Shown here: positions 23,225 to 31,679 of the stretch, piece by piece
How the letters are laid out: each line of letters begins with the position of its first letter
How positions within the stretch are numbered: position 1 is the first letter of the stretch
DNA from: Pseudomonas fluorescens
GTDB taxonomy: Bacteria; Pseudomonadota; Gammaproteobacteria; Pseudomonadales; Pseudomonadaceae
Assembly (NCBI RefSeq): GCF_001648775.1
Contig: NZ_LVEJ01000023.1
Coordinates: 293,731 to 357,730 of the forward strand
DNA: 64,000 bases
Direction: 5' to 3'
Program-made: the position numbers and the translations under genes
Notes under the pieces: generated by a model
What the model was told of the DNA's origin: nothing
Database searches by the model: none
Seen by the model: only the letters and a program-made list of their open reading frames with translations

Positions 23225-26071
23225 ATGGCGCAGCAGTATCAACCGGGGCAACGCTGGATCAGTGACAGCGAAGCAGAGCTTGGTTTAGGCACCGTTCTGG
23301 CACAGGACGGCCGCTTGTTGACCGTGCTTTACCCGGCCACTGGCGAAACCCGCCAGTACGCGCTACGGAATGCGCCCCTGACCCGCGTGCGGTTCTCGCC
23401 GGGTGACAGCATCACCCACTTCGAAGGCTGGAAGATGACCGTGCAGCAAGTCGACGACGTCGACGGGCTGATGGTTTATCACGGTCTCAACGGGCAGAAC
23501 GAAGCCGTCACCCTGCCGGAAACCCAACTGTCGAACTTCATTCAATTCCGTCTGGCCAGCGACCGTCTGTTCGCCGGGCAGATCGACCCGTTGGCGTGGT
23601 TCTCGCTGCGTTACAACACCCTCGAACACACCAGCCGCCAGTTGCAATCGTCGCTCTGGGGCCTGGGTGGCGTTCGCGCTCAGCCAATCGCACACCAATT
23701 GCACATCGCCCGCGAAGTCGCCGACCGTATCGCGCCGCGCGTACTGCTGGCGGACGAAGTGGGTCTGGGTAAAACCATCGAAGCCGGTCTGGTGATCCAT
23801 CGCCAACTGCTCTCGGGCCGCGCCAACCGCGTGCTGATCCTCGTCCCGGAAAACCTCCAGCACCAGTGGCTGGTGGAGATGCGCCGCCGCTTCAACCTGC
23901 AGGTCGCGCTGTTCGACGAAGAGCGCTTTATCGAAAGCGATGCCGCCAACCCGTTCGAAGACACCCAACTGGCGCTGGTGGCGCTGGAATGGCTGGTCGA
24001 CGACGAGAAGGCCCAGGACGCATTGTTCGCCGCCGGTTGGGACTTGCTGGTCGTCGACGAAGCGCACCATTTGGTCTGGCACGAAGAAAAGGCCAGCGCC
24101 GAATACTCGCTGGTCGAGCAACTCGCCGAAGTCATCCCCGGCGTGCTGCTGCTCACCGCCACCCCGGAACAACTCGGTCAGGACAGCCACTTCGCCCGTC
24201 TGCGCCTGCTCGATCCGAACCGTTTCCATGACCTGGCCGCGTTCCGCGCCGAGAGCGACAACTATCGCCCGGTGGCCGAAGCCGTTCAGGAACTGCTCGA
24301 CAAAGGCCGTCTCTCGGCCAAAGCGCACAAGACCATTCAGGGTTTCCTCGGCAACGAAGGCGAAGCCCTGCTGACCGCGGTCAACGATGGCGACACCGAG
24401 GCCAGCGCGCGCCTCGTGCGCGAATTGCTCGACCGCCACGGCACCGGTCGCGTGCTGTTCCGTAACACCCGCGCCGCCGTGCAAGGGTTCCCGCAGCGCA
24501 AACTGCACCCGTACCCGCTGCCGTGCCCGGACGAATACCTCGAACTGCCGCTGGGCGATCACGCCGAGCTGTACCCGGAAGTCAGCTTCCAGGCGCAGCC
24601 GGACGCCAGCGAAGAAGAGCGTTGGTGGAAATTCGACCCGCGCGTCGAATGGCTGATCGATCAGCTGAAAATGCTCAAGCGCACCAAAGTGCTGGTGATC
24701 TGTGCCCACGCCGAAACCGCGATGGACCTGGAAGACGCCCTGCGCGTGCGTTCCGGCATCCCGGCCACGGTGTTCCACGAAGGCATGAACATCCTTGAGC
24801 GTGACCGCGCCGCCGCTTACTTCGCCGACGAAGAATTCGGCGCACAAGTGCTGATCTGCTCGGAAATCGGCAGTGAAGGTCGCAACTTCCAGTTCGCTCA
24901 TCACCTGGTGCTGTTCGATCTGCCGTCGCACCCGGACTTGCTCGAGCAGCGTATCGGTCGTCTCGACCGGATCGGCCAGAAGCACATCATCGAACTGCAC
25001 GTGCCGTACCTGGAAACCAGCCCGCAAGAGCGCCTGTTCCAGTGGTACCACGAAGCACTCAACGCGTTCCTCAACACCTGCCCGACCGGCAACGCCTTGC
25101 AGCACCAGTTCGGCCCACGCCTGCTGCCGCTGCTCGAAGAAGCCGACGACAGCGAGTGGCAAGCGCTGATCGACGAAGCGCGCACCGAGCGCGAGCGTCT
25201 CGAAGCCGAGCTGCACACCGGTCGTGACCGTCTGCTGGAGCTCAACTCCGGTGGTGCTGGCGAAGGTGAAGCGCTGGTCGAGGACATCCTTGAGCAAGAC
25301 GATCAGTTCGCCCTGCCGATCTACATGGAAACCCTGTTCGACGCGTTCGGCATCGACAGCGAAGACCATTCGGAAAACGCCCTGATCCTCAAGCCGAGCG
25401 AGAAGATGCTCGACGCCAGTTTCCCGCTGGGCGACGACGAAGGCGTGACCATCACCTACGACCGCAACCAGGCGCTGTCGCGCGAAGACATGCAGTTCAT
25501 CACCTGGGAACACCCGATGGTGCAGGGCGGCATGGACCTGGTGCTGTCCGGTTCGATGGGCAACACCGCCGTCGCGCTGATCAAGAACAAGGCGCTGAAG
25601 CCGGGCACCGTGCTGCTGGAACTGCTGTATGTCAGCGAAGTGGTGGCGCCGCGTTCGCTGCAACTGGGCCGTTACCTGCCGCCGGCCGCCCTGCGCTGCC
25701 TGCTCGATGCCAACGGCAACGACCTGTCGGCTCGCGTCTCGTTTGAAACCTTGAACGATCAACTGGAAAGCGTGCCGCGTGCCAGCGCCAACAAGTTCAT
25801 CCAGGCCCAGCGTGATCAGCTGACGCCACGGATCAATGCCGGTGAGGACAAGATCGCCCCGCGTCACGCCGAGCGCGTGGCCGAGGCCCGTCGCCGTCTG
25901 GCGGCCGACACCGACGAAGAACTGGCGCGCCTGACAGCGTTGCAAGCGGTCAACCCGACCGTGCGTGACAGTGAACTGGTGGCGTTGCGTGAACAGCGCG
26001 AGCAGGGTCTGGCGATGCTGGATAAAGCGGCGTTGCGTCTGGAAGCGATTCGGGTGTTGGTGGCGGGCTAA
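23225..26071 (+). CDS. rapA: RNA polymerase-associated ATPase RapA
   Basis: A 948-residue SWI2/SNF2-family ATPase that binds RNA polymerase and promotes its recycling after transcription. In order: two N-terminal beta-barrel domains (about residues 1-110), the ATPase core with Walker A LADEVGLGKTIEAG (near 177) and Walker B VVDEAHHLVWH (near 277), the helicase C half with SEIGSEGRNFQFAHHLVLFD and QRIGRLDRIGQ (near 580), and a long C-terminal region. Length fits the family (E. coli 968). GGGAG lies upstream and a strong terminator at 26100 ends a single-gene transcript. Confidence 0.97.
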   Translation: MAQQYQPGQRWISDSEAELGLGTVLAQDGRLLTVLYPATGETRQYALRNAPLTRVRFSPGDSITHFEGWKMTVQQVDDVDGLMVYHGLNGQNEAVTLPETQLSNFIQFRLASDRLFAGQIDPLAWFSLRYNTLEHTSRQLQSSLWGLGGVRAQPIAHQLHIAREVADRIAPRVLLADEVGLGKTIEAGLVIHRQLLSGRANRVLILVPENLQHQWLVEMRRRFNLQVALFDEERFIESDAANPFEDTQLALVALEWLVDDEKAQDALFAAGWDLLVVDEAHHLVWHEEKASAEYSLVEQLAEVIPGVLLLTATPEQLGQDSHFARLRLLDPNRFHDLAAFRAESDNYRPVAEAVQELLDKGRLSAKAHKTIQGFLGNEGEALLTAVNDGDTEASARLVRELLDRHGTGRVLFRNTRAAVQGFPQRKLHPYPLPCPDEYLELPLGDHAELYPEVSFQAQPDASEEERWWKFDPRVEWLIDQLKMLKRTKVLVICAHAETAMDLEDALRVRSGIPATVFHEGMNILERDRAAAYFADEEFGAQVLICSEIGSEGRNFQFAHHLVLFDLPSHPDLLEQRIGRLDRIGQKHIIELHVPYLETSPQERLFQWYHEALNAFLNTCPTGNALQHQFGPRLLPLLEEADDSEWQALIDEARTERERLEAELHTGRDRLLELNSGGAGEGEALVEDILEQDDQFALPIYMETLFDAFGIDSEDHSENALILKPSEKMLDASFPLGDDEGVTITYDRNQALSREDMQFITWEHPMVQGGMDLVLSGSMGNTAVALIKNKALKPGTVLLELLYVSEVVAPRSLQLGRYLPPAALRCLLDANGNDLSARVSFETLNDQLESVPRASANKFIQAQRDQLTPRINAGEDKIAPRHAERVAEARRRLAADTDEELARLTALQAVNPTVRDSELVALREQREQGLAMLDKAALRLEAIRVLVAG

Positions 26072-26099
26072 ACCGCCCTGCTCCAGTGCTAAAAACAAG

Positions 26100-26127
26100 A
26101 AGGCCCGCAGTGATGCGGGCCTTTTTA
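26100..26127 (+). terminator. Rho-independent terminator of rapA
   Basis: AGGCCCGCA and TGCGGGCCT form a 9-bp stem with a 4-nt loop and a following TTTTATTT. Confidence 0.92.
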
Positions 26128-26161
26128 TTTGCCTGTTATTCATTAGTTGATGCTGATGGCT

Positions 26162-26240
26162 CCTTCGCGAGCAAGCTCGCTCCCACAGGGATTGTGTTCA
26201 CGCTGGAGATCCACTGTGGGAGCGAGCTTGCTCGCGAAGA
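26162..26240. repeat. Inverted REP pair (REPIN-like) 6
   Basis: Inverted REP cores separate rapA and the convergent MFS gene, ending 4 nt before the MFS stop. Confidence 0.88.
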
Positions 26241-26243
26241 CGG

Positions 26244-27593
26244 CTATGCAGTCGCTACTGCAACTTCTGGCTCAACCACAGCAACCAAACCTTCCTTCAT
26301 CCGCTGCGCATCGCGCACAAAACACCGCGCCGCCAGAAACAGAAACACCATGGTCAAAAACAGCGCCACCGGAATCAGGTACATCGCATCATGCAGCCCG
26401 ACCGCCTTGAACGCCTCGGTCATCTGCTCAGCCCCCGCCGACATCATCGCCGTGTGCGCGAAATGGTCGGACAAACCACCGACCACCACCGGCCCCAAAC
26501 CGCCACCGAGCAAATACAATCCGGCAAAGAACAACGCCATCGCCGTCGCCCGCAAACGCGGTTCGACCACGTCCTGAATCGCCGTGTACACGCAGGTGTA
26601 GAAGTTATAGGCAAACAGCCAACCGACACTGAACACCGCGACAAACACACCGATCTCGATACGCCCGGCATGCAGCGCCCACGCCGTGCACAGCGTCGAG
26701 ATAATCAGGCTGAACGCCGCAAACAACAGCCGCCCATTGGCCACGCGCTGGTGAATCTTGTCGGCAATCCAGCCGCCCAACGTCAAACCCACCAGCCCGG
26801 TCACGCCGACAATCACACCCGTGGCCACCGCCGCTTCCTGCAGTGGCATAAGGAAGTAGCGCTGCAGCATCGGCACCAGAAACGAGTTGCAGGCATAGGT
26901 GGCGAAGTTGAAGCACAACCCGGCCATCACCAGCCACAGGAAGGTCGGCACCGCGAGAATTCGCCGGATCGGCTTGTCGACCTTCTCCTGGGAAACCTGC
27001 ACGGTTTCCGCCGCGCCGCGCTTCGGCTCTTTAATGAAGAACATGAAGATCGCCAGGATCAGCCCCGGCACCGCTGCAATGAAGAACGGCGCGCGCCAGC
27101 TGTCGAAGGCCTTGACCATCGCACCGATGGTAAAGAACGCCAGCAACAGGCCCAGCGGCAAGCCGAGCATGAAAATGCCCATCGCCCGCGCTCGCCGATG
27201 CGCCGGAAACAGATCGCCAATCAGCGAATTGGCCGCCGGTGCGTAACTGGCCTCGCCGATGCCGATGCCCATGCGCACGATCAGAAAGCTCCAGAAACTG
27301 CCGACAAGACCGTTGACGGCGGTCAGCGCACTCCACGTCGCCAGGCCCCAGCCCATCAGTTTGCTGCGCGAACCGGTGTCGGCCATCCGCCCTAAAGGCA
27401 AGCCGGCAATGGCGTAAACAATGGTGAACGCGGTGCCGACGATCCCCAACTGAAAGTCACTGAGGTGCCACTCCATGCGGATCGGTTCAATGATGATTGC
27501 CGGAATGGTGCGGTCGAAGAAGTTGAACAGGTTGGCGAGGAACAGCAGGAACAGAATGCGCCAGGCATTCGCCGCTTGGGTCGAGTTCTGCAT
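26244..27593 (-). CDS. MFS transporter, spinster-like group
   Basis: A 449-residue major facilitator permease with twelve predicted helices. The helix 1 region FLANLFNFFDRTIPAIIIEPI, the loop LPLGRMADTGSRSKLMGWGL and the helix 4-5 stretch RMGIGIGEASYAPAANSLIGD are typical of the Spns-like bacterial group. The start is the ATG at 27593 (MQNSTQAANAW), 21 codons inside a longer open frame. No enzyme gene is linked, so the substrate is unknown. It is divergent from the YkgJ-type gene; the 302-nt gap between them carries a TAGAAT hexamer at 27838 that could serve the latter. Confidence 0.85.
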   Translation of the reverse strand: MQNSTQAANAWRILFLLFLANLFNFFDRTIPAIIIEPIRMEWHLSDFQLGIVGTAFTIVYAIAGLPLGRMADTGSRSKLMGWGLATWSALTAVNGLVGSFWSFLIVRMGIGIGEASYAPAANSLIGDLFPAHRRARAMGIFMLGLPLGLLLAFFTIGAMVKAFDSWRAPFFIAAVPGLILAIFMFFIKEPKRGAAETVQVSQEKVDKPIRRILAVPTFLWLVMAGLCFNFATYACNSFLVPMLQRYFLMPLQEAAVATGVIVGVTGLVGLTLGGWIADKIHQRVANGRLLFAAFSLIISTLCTAWALHAGRIEIGVFVAVFSVGWLFAYNFYTCVYTAIQDVVEPRLRATAMALFFAGLYLLGGGLGPVVVGGLSDHFAHTAMMSAGAEQMTEAFKAVGLHDAMYLIPVALFLTMVFLFLAARCFVRDAQRMKEGLVAVVEPEVAVATA

Positions 27594-27895
27594 GGGTCCG
27601 TCTCTTTTATTGTTATAGGGCTTCACTGCCAACGCATCCGAGCCCGGAACCTGCAATCTAGTCAGCCCGTCGGAAGCTGTCTGTGATCATTCGTCTGCCT
27701 GATATAGGCTCATGCCACTGTAACGAAACGTAAGCCCTTGATAAGTCTGCAATCCCCGAAAAACCGGGGCTTTTGCCGCAAAATCCTGCCACAAAAAAAT
27801 ACTTTCGCGCCCCCCTTCCCAAGTCCGTGGCGAAGCCTAGAATAGCCGCCGGATCCGTCCGGATCTCCCGATCAATCCCTTTGATACCCCCGTCC

Positions 27896-28264
27896 ATGTC
27901 CGAAGCCAGTCCGTGTCTGAATTGCGGTGCCTGCTGTTCCCATTTTCGCGTGTCGTTCTTTTGGGGTGAGTGCGCTTCCTCCGGTGGCACGGTGCCCGAT
28001 GAACTGGTCACGCAGATCAGTCCCAGTCGCGTGGCGATGAACGGCACCGACTGTAAATCGCCGCGTTGCACGGCGTTGGTCGGCGAAGTCGGCAGCGAAG
28101 TGAAGTGCTCGATTTATGAATTGCGCTCCAGCCCCTGCCGCGAATTCGAATCGTCATGGGAAAACGGCGAACAGAATGTCGATTGCGATAAGGCCCGCGC
28201 GCGTTTCGGCTTGCCGCCTCTGCAACCGGACTGGGCGCAAATCCCTTTCGAACAGATCGCTTGA
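27896..28264 (+). CDS. YkgJ-family cysteine cluster protein
   Basis: A 122-residue protein of the YkgJ/UPF0153 type, thought to bind zinc or an iron-sulfur site. The N-terminal CLNCGACCSHF cluster, then CKSPRCTAL, CSIYELRSSPCREF and VDCDKARARFGLPPL give the full set of cysteines of the family. Start MSEASPCLNCG at 27896, where the family begins; an open frame runs further upstream without support. The ribosome site is weak. It lies 136 nt before the cyclic-di-GMP gene with no clear terminator between. Confidence 0.85.
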   Translation: MSEASPCLNCGACCSHFRVSFFWGECASSGGTVPDELVTQISPSRVAMNGTDCKSPRCTALVGEVGSEVKCSIYELRSSPCREFESSWENGEQNVDCDKARARFGLPPLQPDWAQIPFEQIA

Positions 28265-28400
28265 GCCTTTAGCGCCAATCGCTATGACGCTAATGCCGAA
28301 ATCATTAGCGCCAATGTGCCACTACCCCTTCCACAGCAAAAACCGCCTCTATACTCCAGTCATTCGCCTGCGTTGACGCGCAGTAAGGACGACTTCAGAG

Positions 28401-30695
28401 ATGGGGCATGCTATGGAGTGGCTTGGTTTGCAGTTTGTTACCGAGCTGCCGGAGAGCGGGCAGGTCATTCTCGATTGCACACATAATCCCTTGCTGGTAC
28501 TGGTGGCCTATCTGGTCGCCTGCGCCGCGAGTTTTGCCACCCTCGATATGGCCGAGCGTGTGGGCCATGCCGAAGACCCACGTTCGCAGCGACTGTGGCG
28601 CTGGATCGGCGCGACCTGTCTGGCCGGCGGCATCTGGGCCATGCATTTCATCGGCATGCTGGCATTCCAGGCACCGATCGACATCCAGTACGACCTGCCC
28701 ATCACCCTGTTTTCCCTGCTGATCGCCCTGCTCGCCTCGTGGCTGGCCATGCACACGCTGAGCGAAGCGCAACCGAGCCTGATGCAATATCTGAAGACCG
28801 CCATCGTCATTGGCATGGGTATCGCCGGCATGCATTACGTTGGCATGGCCGCCATGCAATCAAGCGCCACCGCGTACTACCAACCGTCGCTGTTCGTGCT
28901 ATCGATTGCGATCGCCATCGGCGCCAGTTTCGCTGCGTTGTGGGTGGCAGGTTATTTGCGCGAAGGCAGCGGTCTGGTGCATCAGATGCTCAAGTACGCC
29001 GCGGCATTGATCCTCGGAGCCGGTATTTTCAGCATGCATTTCACCGGCATGGCCGCTCTGCAACTGATACTGCCCGAAGGCAGCGTGCCGACGCTGGCGG
29101 TCAAGGCCAGCCACATGCAGTTGGGCCTGACTGTCGCGCTGATCGCCTTGCTGATTCTGGGCAGTGCAATCAGCGCGGCGCTGGCCGACAAGAAACTGCA
29201 GAACAAGGAGCACGACCTGCGGCGGGTCAACGCCTTGCTCAGTCAACTCGATCAGGCGCGCATGTCACTGCAACAAGTGGCCAACTATGACGCGCTGACC
29301 AACCTGATCAACCGTCGTGGTTTCAACCAGATCTTCGCCGAGAAACTCAGCCAGAAAACCAGCGAAGGCGGCATGCTCGCGGTGATGTTTCTCGACATCG
29401 ATCACTTCAAGCGGATCAACGACAGCCTCGGCCATGACGCCGGTGACGAACTGCTCAAGGTCATCGCCAATCACATCAAAGGCTCGGTGCGCAGCCATGA
29501 AGACGTGGTCGCGCGTTTCGGCGGCGACGAGTTCTGCATCCTCATCAGCCTGCGTGAGCGTGAAGAAGCCCGCAACATGGCCCAGCGCATCATGCTCAAG
29601 ATGAAAGAGCCGATCGAGCTGGCCGGCCGCCGCATGGTGATGACCACCAGCATCGGCATCAGCCTGTTTCCGGAAGACGGCACCACCTGCGAAGAACTGC
29701 TCAAGCACGCCGATCTGGCGCTGTATCAGTCCAAGGGCGCGGGCCGTAACGGCTTGCACTTTTTCAGTTCCAACCTCAAGACCCGCGCCAGTTTCGAGCT
29801 GCAACTGGAGGAAGAACTTCGCCATGCGCTGCGCGAAGAAAACGGCCTGACCCTCTATTACCAGCCGATCTTCGAATTGAAAACCGGCCGCGTGACCAAG
29901 CTTGAAGCGCTGATTCGCTGGCGCCATCCGGTGCACGGTTTGCTGACCCCGGACCGTTTCATCAGCATCGCCGAAAACAACGGCCTGATCGCCGAACTGG
30001 ACAACTGGGTGCTGCGCCGGGCCTGCAAGGACCTCGGTGAGTTGTCACGGCATGGCTGCGAAGAACTGAAAATTGCCTGGAACTGCTCGCCGCTCAACCT
30101 CGCCCGGGAAGAACTCGCCAGCGAAATCGAAAATGCCTTGCGCTGCGCCGGGGTTGCGCCGGAACGGCTGGAACTGGAGGTCACGGAAAACGCCTTGATG
30201 GGCAACATCGCCAACACGCTGGTGTTGCTGCGGCAGATTCGCGCCCTCGGCGTTTCACTGTCGATCGATGATTTCGGCACCGGCTATTCGTCGCTCGCCT
30301 ACCTCAAACGTCTGCCGCTCAACACGTTGAAAATCGACCGCTCGTTCATCCTCGACATCCCTAAAGCCACCGCCGACATGGAGATTGTTCAGGCGATCAT
30401 CGTCATGGCGCACACCCTGCATCTACAGGTGGTCACCGAAGGCGTGGAAAGCCTGGAGCAATACGAATTCCTTGAACGCTCGGGCTGCGACTTCATTCAG
30501 GGTTACCTGCTCAGCCGCCCGGTGCCGCTGGACGAACTGCGCCCGGTGCTGGAAGAAATCAATCAGCGCAAGCATTCACACGCGGTCAATCCGTTGATTC
30601 TGGCGCGCGGTACATTTGCACCAGTGTCGCTGGATCCTGCGCCAAAAAGCCCTGCGCCCCATGCAGGCGCATCAATTGTGCGGCCAATCCGCTGA
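28401..30695 (+). CDS. MHYT-GGDEF-EAL membrane protein, cyclic-di-GMP turnover (MucR-like)
   Basis: A 764-residue inner-membrane protein. The MHYT sensor domain (about 25-265) has three metal-binding-type repeats: MHFIGM at 81, MHYVGM at 144 and MHFTGM at 212. The GGDEF domain (about 290-455) has an intact GGDEF at 374; the residues before it (RSHED) do not form a clean RxxD inhibitory site. The EAL domain (about 470-720) keeps EAL at 502, NCS at 561, DDFGTGYSS at 623, the Lys in LKIDRSF and EGVES at 680, so both synthesis and breakdown are possible. This layout matches MucR of P. aeruginosa, which affects alginate. The last 36 residues are antisense to the next gene. A second ATG at 28413 is a possible start. 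Confidence 0.92.
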   Translation: MGHAMEWLGLQFVTELPESGQVILDCTHNPLLVLVAYLVACAASFATLDMAERVGHAEDPRSQRLWRWIGATCLAGGIWAMHFIGMLAFQAPIDIQYDLPITLFSLLIALLASWLAMHTLSEAQPSLMQYLKTAIVIGMGIAGMHYVGMAAMQSSATAYYQPSLFVLSIAIAIGASFAALWVAGYLREGSGLVHQMLKYAAALILGAGIFSMHFTGMAALQLILPEGSVPTLAVKASHMQLGLTVALIALLILGSAISAALADKKLQNKEHDLRRVNALLSQLDQARMSLQQVANYDALTNLINRRGFNQIFAEKLSQKTSEGGMLAVMFLDIDHFKRINDSLGHDAGDELLKVIANHIKGSVRSHEDVVARFGGDEFCILISLREREEARNMAQRIMLKMKEPIELAGRRMVMTTSIGISLFPEDGTTCEELLKHADLALYQSKGAGRNGLHFFSSNLKTRASFELQLEEELRHALREENGLTLYYQPIFELKTGRVTKLEALIRWRHPVHGLLTPDRFISIAENNGLIAELDNWVLRRACKDLGELSRHGCEELKIAWNCSPLNLAREELASEIENALRCAGVAPERLELEVTENALMGNIANTLVLLRQIRALGVSLSIDDFGTGYSSLAYLKRLPLNTLKIDRSFILDIPKATADMEIVQAIIVMAHTLHLQVVTEGVESLEQYEFLERSGCDFIQGYLLSRPVPLDELRPVLEEINQRKHSHAVNPLILARGTFAPVSLDPAPKSPAPHAGASIVRPIR

Positions 30696-31482
30696 TCGGT
30701 GTCGCCGAGCCTTGTTCGCGAGAAAATTTCACTGCCGTATCAAGATCCTTGAGCAAGGTGCGCACGTGCCACTTGATCGGTTCGAAACGGCTTTCGGCCA
30801 TTTGCGGGGCGAGGATCTGCAACGGTTTCGAATCGGCAAAACCACCGGCCAACGCTTCGGCGATCAGACTCGCATCAACGCCCGCCTGCTCGGCCAGCGC
30901 CACCACTTCGGCGATGACCAGCGCATTGCAGGCGACGATCATCTGGTTGCAGGCCTTGGTCACCTGGCCTGCGCCGACGCCGCCCATGTGCGTGACACGC
31001 TGACCGAGGTTGAGCAGCACTGCACGCACGCGTTCAAGATCTGCTACTTCGCCACCGACCATGATCGCCAGGCTACCGGCCTCGGCACCGACCACGCCGC
31101 CGGACACCGGTGAATCCAGCCAGGCCATGCCGGTTTTCTCCAGCAGTTCGGCGGCCATTTCGCGCGTGGCCGTCGGTTCCAGGCTGGAAAAATCCACCAG
31201 CAACTGGGCTTTTTTTGCACCTTCGGCGACACCGTGCGGGCCGAACACGACTTCGCGCACCACCGCCGTGTCGGCCAGACACAACATCACCACGTCGGCG
31301 TGTGTGCACAGTTGCGCAGGGCTTGCGACCTGTCGGGCACCGGCTTCGACCAGTGGCGCGCACTTGGCCGGGTTGCGGTTCCACACGGTCAGCGGATAAC
31401 CCGCGGCCAACAGACGCCGGCACATGGGCAGGCCCATCAGACCGATTCCGGCGAACCCCAACGAAGGTAGCGTTGACATCAT
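30586..31482 (-). CDS. NAD(P)-dependent beta-hydroxyacid dehydrogenase (3-hydroxyisobutyrate dehydrogenase family)
   Basis: A 298-residue oxidoreductase with the N-terminal Rossmann motif GFAGIGLMGLPMCRRL, the substrate-binding segment DSPVSGGVVGAEAGSL, and the catalytic Lys region GAGQVTKACNQMIVA near residue 172. The family includes 3-hydroxyisobutyrate, tartronate-semialdehyde and related dehydrogenases; the segment HVRTLLKDLDTAVKF is common to all. The substrate cannot be fixed. GAGG precedes two tandem ATGs (31482 and 31479). Its 3' end overlaps the convergent MHYT-GGDEF-EAL gene by 110 nt. Confidence 0.88.
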   Translation of the reverse strand: MMSTLPSLGFAGIGLMGLPMCRRLLAAGYPLTVWNRNPAKCAPLVEAGARQVASPAQLCTHADVVMLCLADTAVVREVVFGPHGVAEGAKKAQLLVDFSSLEPTATREMAAELLEKTGMAWLDSPVSGGVVGAEAGSLAIMVGGEVADLERVRAVLLNLGQRVTHMGGVGAGQVTKACNQMIVACNALVIAEVVALAEQAGVDASLIAEALAGGFADSKPLQILAPQMAESRFEPIKWHVRTLLKDLDTAVKFSREQGSATPISGLAAQLMRLHGAQGFLAQDPATLVQMYRAPESTD

Positions 31483-31679
31483 TTTGCCTCTTTTCGATTA
31501 AAGATCGCCGAATAATGGCCGATTCATCAACGATCAGGAAAGGATTCCCCCCAGCGACAGTCAGGCCAAAACCCTGACGCTCGGGCTCAATTCGCGCACA
31601 TAAAAGACGCGAGATCTTATTCCGTGAGGTTCGCAGGCAACTGGCCCGCGAGCCAACCAGTCCAGGTATATGGCGCACA

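Noticed and set aside
23363..26143. A 926-codon open frame on the minus strand opposite rapA
   Set aside because: It mirrors rapA codon usage in a GC-rich gene, has no ribosome site or recognisable domain, and rapA itself is certain.
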